Shown here in pieces: positions 34,500 to 47,340 of a DNA stretch of 64,000 nt. Position 1 is the stretch's first letter. Each line of letters opens with the position of its first letter. The position numbers and the translations under genes are program-made. Below the pieces are notes generated by a model. That model made no database searches. It saw only the letters and a list, made by a program, of their open reading frames with translations, and had not been told where the DNA came from. Source of the DNA: Erythroxylum novogranatense (Eukaryota > Streptophyta > Magnoliopsida > Malpighiales > Erythroxylaceae); the NCBI GenBank assembly GCA_029891385.1, contig CM057229.1, forward strand, positions 558,001 through 622,000. Direction: 5' to 3'.

Positions 34500-35760
34500 A
34501 TAATGACGAAGTTGAAAAGATGACGAAGAAGAGAAAACATACGGAGTTGAGAAAGTAGAGGAAGTTAAAATAGATGGAGTTGAAAAGTTAACGGTTATCA
34601 ATATAGCGGAGTTGAAAAAGTAGACGAAGTTAAAAATATAAGCGGAGTTGAAAAAGTAGATGAAGTTAACAATACACACGGAGAATACAAAGGTCGGACG
34701 AAGACATAAAGATGCATTTAAAAGCGATTTATACTTAACAAAAACAGACGAAGCACAAAAGCAGACGAAGTTGAAACCACAGACGAAGAAGAGAAAAACA
34801 GACGGAGTTGAGAAAGTATACGAAGTTAAAAATAGATGGAGTTGAAAAAGTTATCGAAGTTATCAATATAGACGGAGTTGAAAAAGTAGACGAAGCTAAA
34901 AATATAAACGGAGTTGAAAAAGTAGACGAAGTTAACAATACACACGGAGAATACAAAGGTCAGACAAAGACATAAAGACAGACGAAAAGTAGACGATACG
35001 AACCAAAACAGACGAAGCACAAAAGCAGATGAAGTTGAAAACACAGACGAAGAAGAGAAAAACAGACGGAGTTAAGAAAGTAGACGAAGTTAAAAATAGA
35101 TAGAGTTGAAAAAGTTAACGAAGTTATCAATATAGACGGAGTTGAAAAAGGCAGACGAAGTTAAAAATATAAACGGAGTTGAAAAAGTAGACGAAGTTAA
35201 CAATACACATGGAGAATACAAAGGTCAGACGAAGTCATAAAGATGCATAAAAAGCGGGCGATACGAACAAAAGGCATAAAGCACAAAAGGCATTAAGTTG
35301 AAAAACACGAAGAAGAAGAAAGCAGATTTGAGTTGAGAAAGTAGACGAAGTTAAAATAGATGGAGTTGAAAAGTTAACGAAGTTATCAATATAGACGGAG
35401 TTGAAAAAGTAGACGAAGTTAAAAATATAAACGGAGTTGAAAAAGTAGACGAAGTTAACAATACACAAGGAGAATACAAAGGTCAGACGAAGACATAAAG
35501 ATGCATTTAAAAGCAGAGAAAAAGCAGGCGGAGTTGAGAAAGTGAGCGAAGCTAAAAATAGATGGAGTTGAAAAAGTTAACGGTTATCAATATAGACGGA
35601 GTTGAAAAAGTAGACGAAGTTAAAAATATAAGCGGAGTTGAAAAAGTAGACGAAGTTAACAATACACATGGAGAATACAAAGGTCGAGCGAAGACATAAA
35701 ATGCATTTAAAAGGCATTTATCTGAACAACAAAAAAGCCTGGCAGAACAAAAGGCATTTA
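34500..35760. repeat. Higher-order minisatellite, about 260-bp unit built of 17-18-bp words
   Basis: Words of the type GACGAAGTTAAAAAT and GACGGAGTTGAAAAAGT alternate. A larger unit is marked by GGAGAATACAAAGGTC at about 34680, 34946, 35211, 35469 and 35670, giving spacings of 266, 265, 258 and 201. The short words are the reverse complement of the CTTCGTCTGCTTTT-type words that dominate the rest of the Helitron. Confidence 0.85.
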
Positions 35761-36284
35761 ATCGAAGGCGGAAGTTCAATTTGCTTGTGAGAGAAGTAAC
35801 GAAATGTGATTTAACTACATCAAATTTGCTATAAAACATAATGGACAACTTTGGAGTAGAAAACTGGAATGCTTAATAGAATTGATCCTGATATTAGGAA
35901 TATAATGGAGTGACGTCACACTTCAGGATTTCCGTACTTCCATGTTCATCTAAATTGAACTTGAACAAGGCTACAACCCCTAACGAACAACCACGACCAT
36001 CTATCCACTTCTGCATTTGAATCTATCTCTTGTATTTTGGACACATCCAACCTTATGCTTTCCGCTACTTCCGCTCCCTAACAAATAACAATCAAATATT
36101 TCTTTTTAGTAAAAAAGAAAGTTCAAATGATTTTCAAATTGATATTATAATAATTGAAGGTATGTTCAAAATATCCTTATTTGAAAACCATAAGTTCAAA
36201 GTTTTGCAATATATATTTTTCTTAACATAATATCAATACACAACTTAAAAATCTCATGTAGAAAGTAAGTGACTAATTTTACCT

Positions 36285-36450
36285 TGTCCTCTGCAAGTAC
36301 TTTTAAAACATCTTTTGCATCCCATAATCTACTACGTGTATTGGGATATCTAGATTCTTGGCGTACAACTTCCTTTCCCATTTCCTCCATTAAGTCATGC
36401 ATTTCTAATGTGTTTTCGGAAACGCATTCGTTGAAAAGCAGTATCAATGG
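36285..36450 (-). pseudogene. Captured TIR-NBS-LRR resistance-gene exon fragment
   Basis: The minus strand encodes ENTLEMHDLMEEMGKEVVRQ and then SRLWDAKDVLKVLAEDK. These are the MHD-type block and following RLW block at the end of the NB-ARC exon of TNL resistance genes. The frame ends at a plausible donor (GACAAG|GTAAAAT, exon edge 36285), so the piece looks like genomic DNA with its intron edge. Upstream the similarity fades within about 20 codons. No P-loop or leucine-rich repeats are nearby. It is an isolated fragment inside the Helitron. Confidence 0.8.
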
Positions 36451-36639
36451 TAGGACATCTTCGCTAAACCATTAAGTGAATAACGGTTCGAAATCGAGCG
36501 AAATCTCAACATGGTTAAATATATCATAAAATCAAAACCAAAGGCCAATATTTTTAGGACAATAAATTGATATTTACGTGAACTTGAAAAGCAGACGAAA
36601 TGTGACAAGTAGATTTAAAGCAGTTGAACACGAAGGTTA

Positions 36640-38540
36640 TAAATAAGAGTCAAGTCAACATATTATTTATGCTTTTGCATTCTCCGTCTGCTTTTCTACT
36701 TAAATCTGCTTTTTGTACTTCGTCTGCATTTTTCTTTATCATTATTCATTAAAATCATATATCTCAAGTCATTTTGACTTAACATGCTTTTCAATAGGTT
36801 CCGTCATTTTTCTTCATCTGCTTTTCATAAATGCCTTTTTATCATTATTTGTACTTCATCAAAATCATTGATGTCGAGTCGTTTTGACTTAACAATCTCG
36901 TCCTTTTTAATCGCATGCATTTTTTACATCACGTAGATTAAGTTTTCAATTAATAGGTACAATCTTCTAGCCACTATAATAATGTCAAACACCGCCAATA
37001 GCGTATTGCAGTAAGTAGACGTAATGTAGATTGACGTTTCAATTCATACATTAACGTATTCGTAAGTAACCAAACATGAGGATCGCAAAGAGAAGAAGAG
37101 GGCGAGAGCAGAGATTGACGTTTCAATTCATAGGTGATAGATTTCTCACCTGCTACTCCTGACAGGTTGACCTTCTACAATTATTTTCTCTTCTTTAGAA
37201 ATTAGTGTCATTGCTTCCCTTTACTCTTCTTCCTGACAGGTTGACCTTCTACAATCATTTTCATTTTTCGCAAGAAGAAGATGACCGTAAGTAGATTGCT
37301 TGAATCTTGAAAGAACCGTAATTCAATTGAGTTTTGTAACTAACTCAAACCGATTCTTAATTCACACGTGGTTTGCTTTCGTCTCCTTTCCATCCTCTGC
37401 TTTTACTCCCGTCTACTTTTGCAGAACTTTCATCTGCTTTTGCTTTCGTCTGCTTTTGCTTCCGTCTGGTTTTGCTTCCATCTGCTTTTCAACTTGCGCT
37501 TTTCAACTTCCGTCTTCTTTTCATCCTCTCCTTTTTCATCATTGTTTGTACTTCATCAAAATCATTTATGTAAAGTCGTTTTGACTTAACAATTTCCTCC
37601 TTTTAATCGCATGATTTCTTCCATCGGGTAGATTGACGTTCATGGATTGCGTAAGTAAACACCGAATGTAGATTGACGTTTTAATTCATAGGTGAGAGCG
37701 TCATAATTTTTTACTTGTGGCAAGGAAAGATACGCTAACCACCAAAATGTATAAACCAGACATTCAGACCTGTTTTTCTTGTATGGCATAATCTTCTAAC
37801 TGGTATAATAATGTCGATTCCTGCCAAAAACGTATTGAAGAAGTAAGCAAACATTAACAGAATTAGAGAAGAAGAGCACCAGAGTAGAGATCGGCGTTTC
37901 AATTCATAGGTGATAGATTTTCACCGCTACTCTGATATTGACCTTCAACAATTTGACCTTCTACAATCATTTTCTGTTTTTCTCAAGAAGAAGATGACCA
38001 GAACAGAGATTGCTTGAATCTTGAAAGAACCGATTATTCAATTGAGTTTTATAACTAACTCAAACTGATTCTTAATTCACACGTGGTTTGTTTTCGTCTC
38101 CTTTTTAACAATCTCCTCCTTTTAAGCGCATGTATTTCTTACATCGGGTAGATTGATGTTTCAATTAATAGGTATAATGTCAAACACCGCCAATAGCGTA
38201 TTGTAAGTAAACACCGTAATGTAGATTGACGTTTTAATTCATAGGTGAGAGCGTCATAATTTTTACTTTTGGCAAGAAAAGATCGCTAACCCCAAAATGT
38301 ATGAACCACACATTCGGACTGTTTTCTTGTATGGTATAATCTTCTAAGCGGTATAATAATGTCGATTCTCGCCAAAAACGTATTGAAGAAGTAAGCAAAC
38401 ATTATGTAATTACGGAAGAAGAGCACCGAGTAGAGATCGACGTTTCAATTCATAGGTGATAAAATTATTATCACGTGCTACTCGGACGAGTTGACCTTTG
38501 TTTACCTTTACTCTTCTTCTGACGTGTTCACCTTCTACAA
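36640..38540. repeat. Duplicated repeat block with LTR-terminus-like words
   Basis: Segments of about 150-330 bp recur: the block around ATAATGTCAAACACCGCCAATAGC (near 36978 and 38178), the block around TTGACGTTTCAATTCATAGG, and the block around GTTGACCTTCTACAATCATT. A block with TCTTGAAAGAACCG then TAACTAACTCAAAC recurs at about 37300 and 38020. CTTCGTCTGCTTTT-type words fill the spaces. AGTCRTTTTGACTTAACA, the outer end of the copia-like LTR described below, occurs near 36780, 36890 and 37590. Confidence 0.7.
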
Positions 38541-38800
38541 TCATTTCCTCTTCTTAGAAGCTTGGCTTTTTGCATCCGCTTATCAATCAATCATTCAAGG
38601 GCCATTTCTTTGGCATCAAAATAACTTACAACGAAATTTGATCTCTCTGACGCCTTTGACCGACACCTTTGACACCTTCATATTCTAACTTCTTACTGTT
38701 CTCTGTCTTAACCCTTAAAGCAAATCTACCCCAACCATTTGAAACATTTTCTCCACCCAAACTTTACTTCTCTCAACTACCCTCTTCTTTTAGTTATCAA

Positions 38801-39060
38801 ATTCTCCGTTCTAGATTACATTGCATTTATACTCCATTTTTTAAAGGCCCCGTGCTTATTCTCTGCTGCATTCTTCGAGTACTAAGGTATATATGCTTAG
38901 GTTAAATAAATTTATTGTAAAAATTCAACTGTTGTTATTTATTAACCTGAATCGAGCAAATTCTCCTTTCTACGTTCTGACTGCATGTATACTCTATTTT
39001 TTATAGGTCCTCTGCTTATTCTCTGCTACATTCTTCGTGTAGTAAGGTATGTGTAGTTAA
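38801..39060. repeat. Two-copy tandem repeat, 159-bp period
   Basis: Starting ATTCTCCGTTCTAGATT at 38801 and ATTCTCCTTTCTACGTT at 38960. Both copies share TATACTC.ATTTTTTA, TGCTTATTCTCTGCT and CATTCTTCG. They lie just upstream of the Rep gene and may belong to its leader. Confidence 0.75.
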
Positions 39061-39287
39061 ATGAAAAAAATTTATTTTATAAATTCTGCTATAGTTATTT
39101 AAATGGTTTATAATCATGTTTGTTCGACATATTATTTGTTAGATCATAAACAAAATGTTTTTTTAAACATTTTTACTGTGATACGATTTATAATATATAT
39201 TCAATTTTATTGTTTCTATATATATATCGATACAGCTACATAGATATATATTTATATATATATCAATGTATGTAGGCCTGTATATAT

Positions 39288-39325
39288 GGAATTGAACCCG
39301 CGCATCGTGGATTCACAATCCATAT
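39288..39325 (-). pseudogene. trnH: Fragment of organelle-type trnH-GUG (3' half)
   Basis: On the minus strand the sequence reads TGGATTGTGAATCCAC then GATGCGCGGGTTCAATTCC. That is the anticodon arm (GTG) through the T-arm of plastid-type tRNA-His. The nuclear plant tRNA-His has a different sequence. The 5' half does not match, so no functional tRNA is encoded. It lies about 80 bases upstream of the Helitron Rep start. Confidence 0.7.
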
Positions 39326-39406
39326 CTGACAATTCATTTTTACCGAACATCATGAATGGATAGATCAAAGACGTTCATATTATGTTGATTCCTCAGGTAT
39401 TTACAT

Positions 39407-42400
39407 ATGGATAGAAATGCTAAAAGACCTCAAAAATATGCTGAAATGACAAATGAAAAAAAACAAGAATTGTTGCGACGACGTAGAGAAAATCGAGCTG
39501 CAAAAAACACAACTTCCACTTCATCTACACTTCAGCAAAGAATTACTCCTCAACAGAAGGATTCTTTCATTAATATCGAACCTTCCACCAGTCAACTTCC
39601 GAGTCATGAACCCTCTTTTCATCAAATACGTGACCGATGTATTGATATCCATGCTGATCGCATAAATGAAGGTACCTTTTTTTCACTATATTGAAACTAT
39701 TTCCAACCTAACTACTCCATATAATGATAATGTCCTTTTTACACGTTTCAAGGGATAAATCATCGCACATTTCCTTCAACATTAACATCCTTGCAGAATT
39801 TACCAGTTGAACCTTAACAGCTCCCTTCTGTTCCAGATTGTCAATATTGTAACGCCAAACGATTTTACCTTGAACCTCCATCGTTTTGTTGCTCGTCCGG
39901 ACAAATTTCTATTGTTGCTCCTCAGATGCCTTATGCTTTAAAGTCTTTGTTTCTAAATAGCGACGAAGAATCCGAACATTTCAGAAAGAATGTTTGTACA
40001 TACAATAACAATGTAGCTTTCACTTCCTATGGAGCCAGATATGATCGTGACCTGACAAAAAACACAATGGGAGTTTATACATTCCGTGCTCAATGACAAG
40101 TTTACCATTTCCTTGACAGTTTAGTGCCGACAAGCAATAAAGTATGTGGAATCCAACTTTATTTCTTTGATACCGATGAAGAACTACAACAAAGGGTGAG
40201 CAGTTCTGATAAACTTCGTGAAAGTACATTGAAACTGATTATGACAATTCTTGAAGATAACCCTTATGCTAGGTTCTTTCGCCGTCTTAAAGATATTCCT
40301 TCCCTTGAAAATCATGAAATTGTTATGAGATGTTATCCAGGTCTTGATCAGCGCGTTTACAATCTTCCTACTGCATCACAAGTAGGCTCTATATGGATGG
40401 CGATGATGAACAAGATGATAAATCTCCTCATATCCAAGTCTGAAATACTCGGGTCCCAGCTATAGAATTCGATCTTATTATGCATGCTACGACCCGCTTC
40501 AATACCCACTTCTGTTTCCACGGGGTGAATCAGGATGGTATCCTCGCATTAAGCGGTTAAATTCACAAACAAACAGCAACAATGGTTCTGATCAAACAAG
40601 CGGTGCTCCTTTATGCACTTTCACTAAAGCAGCTGAATTATTTGCTCTCGAAAACATAGGTTAGTTGTGTGCTTATTCCCTTGGTTCCTAAATATTGTCT
40701 AATTAGGCTAAATTAATTTATCATTTTTTTTTCTTACTATTACTAATTACTCAAGAAGCGAACTCCAAACATGGCGTAGTATCTGCGAGAGAGTATTACT
40801 GCTATCGACTTCAAATGAGAAGTTATGATGAATCCATGCTTATCCACAGCTTAAGACTACTACAACAATTCGTTGTTGGTTCTTATATAAAGATTGAAAC
40901 ATCACGGCTTGACTTCCATAGGAAAAAGCGAGCTAAATCGATCGAAATTTTGCGAGGTGTTTTAGATAGAGTTAATATTGGTCAAACTGAAGCTTCTACA
41001 ATTGGTAGTCGAGTTGTCCTCCCACTTCATTTATCGGTGCCCGAGGGACATGAACGACGTTATCTGGATGTAATGGCTTTAGTGCAAAATATGGCAAACC
41101 AGATATTTTTCTCACTATGACTTGCAACCCTATGTGGAAGGAAATACAAGAGAATCTTAAATTCCACGAAAAAGCACAAGACAGACCAGATTTATTGTCC
41201 AGAGTGTTCAGGGCGAAATTTGAGATTCTGAAAAAATGAGTTGATCAGAAAAGCAATTTTCGGAGATGTTGCCGCATTTGTTTACGTAATTGAATTTCAA
41301 AAGCGTGGATTCCCTCATGCTCACTTGCTTCTAGTACTTCAACCACAATTTAAGTTGTTGAATCCAGATTCCTATGATCAAATCATATCAACTGAAATAC
41401 CTAATCCTGATCACAATTCCAGATTATATTCTCTTGTCATTAAGCATATGATCCACGGTCCTTGTGGTTTTATGAACAAACAGTGCCCTTGCATAAGAAA
41501 TGGTGTATGCAAAAGTGACTATCCCAAGGATTTTACTCCTTTCACTGTCCATGGCGAAGACAGTTATCTGTGCTATAGACGTAGAGATGATGGAAGAAAA
41601 GTTAAAATTTCCAAACACGAGGTTGATAATAGATGGGTGGTTCCTCATAACCCGTACCTTCTGATGTTGGTTGACTGCCACATTAATGTTGAAATATGTT
41701 CCACTGTGAAGGTTGTTAAATATTTATACAAATATGTATTTAATGGCCACGACCTTGTGAACTTTAGCGTCAACGACCAAGAAACCAGGTCTGATATTGA
41801 CGAAATCACTAATTTCCAAGAAGGCCGTTGGATTTCACCCCCCGAAGCTTTATGGCGCATATATGAATTCCGCCTGGCAGAGATTAATCCATCCATCTAT
41901 ATACTCCAAGTCCACCTTCCAGATCAACAATCTATTTTCGCAAAAGATGCTAATTTGTCGTATTTATTGAGAAATATTGACTTCACCAAAACAATGCTGA
42001 CGGAATTTTTTTAGACCAATTCAACAAATCAAAAGGTTGCATAAATGAAATGTCTGTATGCGGATTTCCCCCAACATTTTGTTTGGCATCAAAAAACAAG
42101 GACGTGGTCAGAAAGAAAGCGGAGAAAAGTCATAGGACGATTAGTTACTGTTGACCCTCGAGAAGGAGAAAGGTATTACTTGAGATTATTGCTCGCAAAT
42201 GTTAGAGGACCAACATCGTTTGACAATTTGTTAGCTGTTGATGGTGAAAAGCTGAAGCTTTTTGGGGATCTTTGCCTCGCATTTAGGATTGCTAGCATCG
42301 ACTCTTACATACAACAAACACTTGTGAAGCTGTCATATTTCAAATGCCAACATCCTCAGTTGTTATTTGGTACACTCTTGTTCTATTGTTCACCGCAAAT

Positions 42401-44100
42401 CCTAGGGAACTCGGGAAACTTTCATGACCCACCTCCGCTCGACTACCTATATGCTTATTCTTCCTCTAATACGTATACATCTGATGATATTACAAAAATG
42501 GCTCTTCAAGATATCAATAAATCTCTGGAACAAATGCGAAAAAGCTTAGCTGATTATCATTTCTCTGAACATGAATTTCGTACTGATTACCGCCAGCAGC
42601 AGACTAAGGAGGTAGAAAGTGAGATGAATATAGAGATTGATGAACAAGACCTCTTATTACAATCAAAACTAAACAGCGAGCAAAAGTACATATTTGATTT
42701 AATAATGTATTCAGTTCTCACTTCAACGACTGCAAGTTATTTTATCGATGGTCCATGGGGAACAGGTAAAACTTTCTTATATCGAGCTCTTCTTGCAAAT
42801 TTACGATCGCAAGGACATATTGCAATCGCAGTCGCGACATCAGGCGTTGCTGCGTCAATTCTTCCAGGTGGTAGGACAGCTCACTCAAGATTTAAAATCC
42901 CGCTTGATTTATCAAAGCAAAAAGTTTGTCAGCTGAGCAAACAAAGCAGTGTTGCAAAATTGATATTTGAATCCAGCCTTATTTTATGGGTGAGGCTTCC
43001 ATGGCAAAACGAGAAGCCATCGAAGCATTTCAGAGCTTACTTCAAGATATAATGAACTCTGATCAGCCTTTTGGAGGTAAAATTGTTGTATTTGGTGGCG
43101 ACTTTCGCCAAACATTGCCAGTTATTCACCAAGCAACGAAACAACAACTCATTGATTCAAGTCTTCTAAATTCACATCTCTGGCACCACATCTCTAAATT
43201 TTGTTTAACGACAAATATGAGAGCTATCTCAAATCCAAAATTTTGTGATTTCTTATTGCGGGTTGGAGAAGGCGCTGAACCAATGGATGAACAAGATCAA
43301 ATATGTTTACCAAATGAACTCATTATTCCTTACGACAACAAGGATCAATCATTAATAGGTCACTTCTTTTTCATTAAGCGACATACTAACCTTTTTTCCC
43401 ATTACGATTATATTTTCCTAATATACAATTATCCTCACTAGGTTATTGGAAAACGTCTTCCCTGACCTAAGCTTATATTCATCCGACCCATATCAGATGA
43501 TCAACAGATGTGTGCTATGTCCAACAAATAGTTGTGTTGATGAAATTAATGACATCATGATTCAAAAATTAACAGGAGATTTGCATTCATATGTGAGTTT
43601 TGATAAGGCGGTTGATCGCGAGACATCAAGTGATTATCAAGATTTTCTCAATTCTTTGAATCCTAAAGGCCTACCTCCTCATAAGCTTTTCTTTGAAAGA
43701 AGGCTCTCAATTATGCTTCGAGAAACTTAAATCCAACGGAAGGATTATGCAATGGAACAAGGTTGATATGCGACAACTAAAGATCATACAATTTCAGCTG
43801 AAATTGTGTTTGGACCTCACAAAGGAAAAATTATTTTATACCTAAGATTCCTTGCAATCTCCGGAGAACGAAAAAATGGAATTCCTTTCATCGAACACAA
43901 TTTCCAATTAAATACATGTTTTGCAATGACTATAAACAAATCCCAAGGTCAAACACTTGATCATGTTGGAATTTATCTCCGTCAACTTTGTATTCTCACA
44001 CAGACGATTATATGTAGCTCTGTCGGTAGCGAACTCTGAATCGATTAAAGTTCTTATTATTCTGAAACTTTTCAATCTTCAGACTTCGAAAAAAAGAAAA
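39407..44100 (+). pseudogene. Helitron Rep/helicase (RepHel), decayed
   Basis: Rolling-circle replication initiator joined to a PIF1-family helicase, read in pieces on the plus strand. The N-terminus is basic (KRPQKYAEMTNEKKQELLRR). The Helitron-like N domain lies around 39930-40400 with one in-frame stop (about 40096). A frameshift near 40440 is followed by YYACYDPLQYPLLFPRG. The HUH motif reads FPHAHLLLVL (about 41310-41340), and the two-tyrosine motif is KYLYKY (41717-41734). The helicase has Walker A as GPWGTGKT (42750-42773; Trp where Gly is usual). Near 42990 a frameshift coincides with loss of the Walker B aspartate (GEASMAK instead of DEA). Later blocks are VFGGDFRQTLPVI, TTNMRA and TINKSQGQTLDHVGIYL. 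The protein cannot be made in one piece, but the nuclease residues survive. Confidence 0.92.
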
Positions 44101-44249
44101 GGAATATTGTTTTCCGTGAAATTTTTCAATTAGTCAAATTATAAAACATCAAATTTCCTCTGAGGTATATTATTTGTTTGTTTTCTCAGTTCACATAATT
44201 CGATTTTATACGCATAATTATTTGTCTTGGCTTGACCATCCAACATTTT

Positions 44250-46290
44250 CTTTCAGCATGGATAATCGTTTATTGATGAACAATATTTTCCCTGGAGCGT
44301 AATCATGGTCTTGTTAAGTGATGGTCCAAGAAAAACAACAGGTCGTTGCTTCGGTTAATTCACCGACTAAAAGACAAAAGTTTGTCTTCTGCGATTCTGA
44401 GGTATATTAATTACACTTTCTTCCTTTTACATTTTATCAACTTACCTATCCATAATTCCTTCATAATTAACAGGGGTCGCAAGTTGAGGGTATCATATTC
44501 AACAATGATATCCAAAGAATTGGGGACATCTTACAGCCGTGTCAGGAATATATCATTTCTAATGCAATTGTGAAATCAATTCCCCCTCAGTATCAAACTA
44601 AAAATTTGGAGATACAGTGGATTCTCACAAGCCGCACGGTCATCGAACCTGTCACACAAGACGATGCAATGATCCCTCTGATTTTCAACTTCACACCTTT
44701 CCAAAGTCTTATGGATTATGTGGACGACAAGCAAAAATATGTTGGTTAGATGCTTAATACATTTGTTCATACAATCTTACAAAAAAATTTCCCTTAGTGA
44801 TTACATTAATCTTTAACACATGATAGATATTTTAGCCGTCGTCGTTGAAGTGTTGGAAAAAAAAGATGTCATGAGAGACGGAAAAGCTTCAACTGTCCAA
44901 AAATTTGTTATCATGAATTAAGAGTAATTCTCACTCTGTATCTTTGTTACTATTTTGCGTCAGAGATAAACAAATTTAACATCTTCTCGTAATCTCTTGT
45001 GTTTTTTAAGGCAACAAACAATCATACTATCGCTTTGGAATTGTTTTGTTGAGAACGAGAGCCAGAAGATTATGGAATCACTTCACTCTCATCCAGTTAT
45101 TGTTTGCACAAAGCTCAAAGTCAATTTCTTTAACGGTATTTTTTCCTTCCTCATAATAACACATCTTACTCTGTCCCTTTTCATTCTATCTCAAAAAATC
45201 ATTCTGAAATGTTAGCTGTTGCATTGTCAACGTGGTTCGCTTCAGCCATCCTCGTTGACCCACCCATGCAAGAAGTTGCCGATCTCAAAAATTGGTAATC
45301 CATTATGTTACGTACAACCTTTTTAACATTTTGTTACAAATTATATACAAATTTTAAAATTTCTTTATTTTGACAGCTATATAATTATTATGTTACAGGG
45401 CACAACGAAATAATGACCACATCAAAACTTCGTCGGTGGAAAGTCTTACTTTACATATAATCCTCGTATATCTTCTGGATCTCACCAGCATATCACCAAG
45501 ATCATGTCTCAACATTCTACCCCCAAGGTAATCGCATCTGCATATTCTAGTGAGATATTGAATTTGAAACTTCTTCCTCTGAACATTCTTATCGACTTGT
45601 CCTTAGATATCATGGATTGAAGCCAAAATTTCCTTTCAACACATTTTGCAAAAAATTTGGTATATGGCATGCAACAAATGCTTCCGGTCTACAGCTGTTG
45701 CGTCTGGAGTTCTCTTTACTTGTAATTACTGTAGAGAAAACGGACAGCAGAGCCAAGGTTTCTGCCTTCTATTTGCAATCTTCCATTTCTTGCTTATTCC
45801 TTCCGTGTCCATTCCATAATTTTCGCATCACTTTTTTACTTCCATGTCACCTGCACTTCTTTTTTGCCCACGCTCCTCCTTTTTGTCTATTCTGACTTTA
45901 TTGAACAGATGCCGATATGACATGGATTTGACCGACAAAACCGGAACTATAACGACTTCCATTTTCGGCGACCTCGTTGAGAAATTATTAAACTTAACCG
46001 CAGTTGAAGCTATGAAATATTACAATGAGGTTATATTTTCCCTTCGTTCTTTCATCTACATTTCTAGTTTAATCAGCGCCAAATATCTTCATCTACTTAT
46101 TCCACTGACAATGGACATTTTTTGTTTTCCGTTATAAGAACATGGATCTCCCCTTGGAGAAACTGTACACATAATTGAAAAGCGATAACTTTCTTCTCTA
46201 CGTGAAGCCAACAAACACTCGGTCTTCAGATGGGGTGCAACGATTTACTGTTGTTTACTGCCAGAAAATTGATGCTCATGAACTACAACA
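44250..46290 (+). pseudogene. Helitron-borne RPA1-like single-strand DNA-binding protein gene, decayed
   Basis: Plant Helitrons often carry a second gene for a replication protein A large-subunit homologue; this one follows RepHel on the same strand. Recognisable exons: about 44300-44400 (RQKFVFCDSEG across an intron), 44474-44748 (VEGIIFNNDIQRIGDILQPC, then NLEIQWILTSRTVIEPV), 44829-44920 (DILAVVVEVLEKKDV), 45010-45135 (IILSLWNCFVENES), about 45213-45295 (ALSTWFASAILVDPPMQE), 45608-45770 (a C4-type zinc region, CNKC and CNYC) and 45909-46030 (DLTDKTGTITTSIFGDL). Introns retain GT-AG edges. Stops near 44300 and 44920 and shifts elsewhere indicate decay. The order of OB-fold and zinc blocks matches the C-terminal half of RPA1. 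Confidence 0.82.
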
Positions 46291-46971
46291 GACTTCACAT
46301 TCACCCCTCTCGGTGCTTTTATTCTTACTTCATCTTGATTTTATCTATAACATCATCTTTAATTATTTACAGTATGTGCCATTTAGTTTTAATTCATCTC
46401 CCTTATATCGCTTGCTTAATACATATTCATTTCTAATATTTTCAGAAAAAATCCTGAATCTTCTACATCAGCTAAACAATGTCTCGAAAAAAGATTCTTG
46501 ATGTTGAATACCACTTGCCGTCACAAATGGATAAGCCGATCAGCGCGAATATACGCCACAATCGACGCCTAATCTACTACAGATACTCGTCGTAATAGGA
46601 AAAACCAGATTCTCATAACTTTCAACTTGTATTTATAACTTTCGTCTCTAACGCTTCTTGATTCTTTCTTCTTGAATCTTGAAAAAGCGGTTATTCGGTT
46701 GAGTCGTAGCTAACTCAAACCGATTCTTGTATGTGCTTAAAACGCTTTGTCGACTTCATTTGTGTTGTTTACTTAAATGCATCTTTGTGAACTTCGTGCG
46801 TGTTGTCAACCGTCTATGTTGTTAACCGCTCGTATGTTGTGAACTTCGTGCATGTTGTCAACCGTTTTGTTGTCAACTTCGTGCATCTTTGTATCTCTTC
46901 GCATACTTCGTCTGCTTTTCGACTTCGTCTACTTTTCAACTTCATCTGTTTTTCTGACTTCGTCTATTTTT

Positions 46972-47340
46972 TCAAGTTCGTCTATTTTTCAACTCCGTCT
47001 GTTTTTCTCTTGCATGGCTAAATTCCAAGCTTCGTCCTACTTCAGAGGTCTCTCCAATAATTAGCTCTTCTGGATCAGAACTCCTGTACTTCCAATCTTT
47101 TTTCAATCCACTGGTTTGTGGAATATCCTCAACCTTATCTATCTCAGTTCGTGATGATGGAGTTTCTATTATATCATCTAATTTCTTTGAAGCGCTTCCA
47201 CTCCCCATGTCATCTTCCTTATAGGGTTGGGAACTATCATCAAACTTGACATGGATGGTTTTCTCAACTGTCTTCGAAATAAGATTGTAAACTCCAAAAG
47301 TCTTAGATGAAGATCAGTAGCCTACAAACATTCCTGACAG
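46972..47340 (-). pseudogene. Copia polyprotein fragment (integrase-RT linker)
   Basis: The minus strand encodes FGVYNLISKTVEKTIHVKFD, then DIPQTSGLKKDWKYRSSDPE and ELIIGETSEVGR. This is the linker typical of plant SIRE-type Ty1/copia polyproteins between integrase and reverse transcriptase. It begins and ends abruptly in repeat DNA. Confidence 0.75.

Noticed and set aside
34479..35468. Several ORFs rich in Phe, Val, Tyr and Asn-Ser with repeated FVYFFNSVYIF-type words
   Set aside because: They are translations of the minisatellite in one frame; the repeat unit is not kept in frame across indels.
39210..39270. TA-rich tract as a replication origin or MITE end
   Set aside because: It is a simple (TA) microsatellite without other structure.
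39288..39325. Functional tRNA-His gene
   Set aside because: Only the 3' half matches; no acceptor stem or D-arm can be formed.
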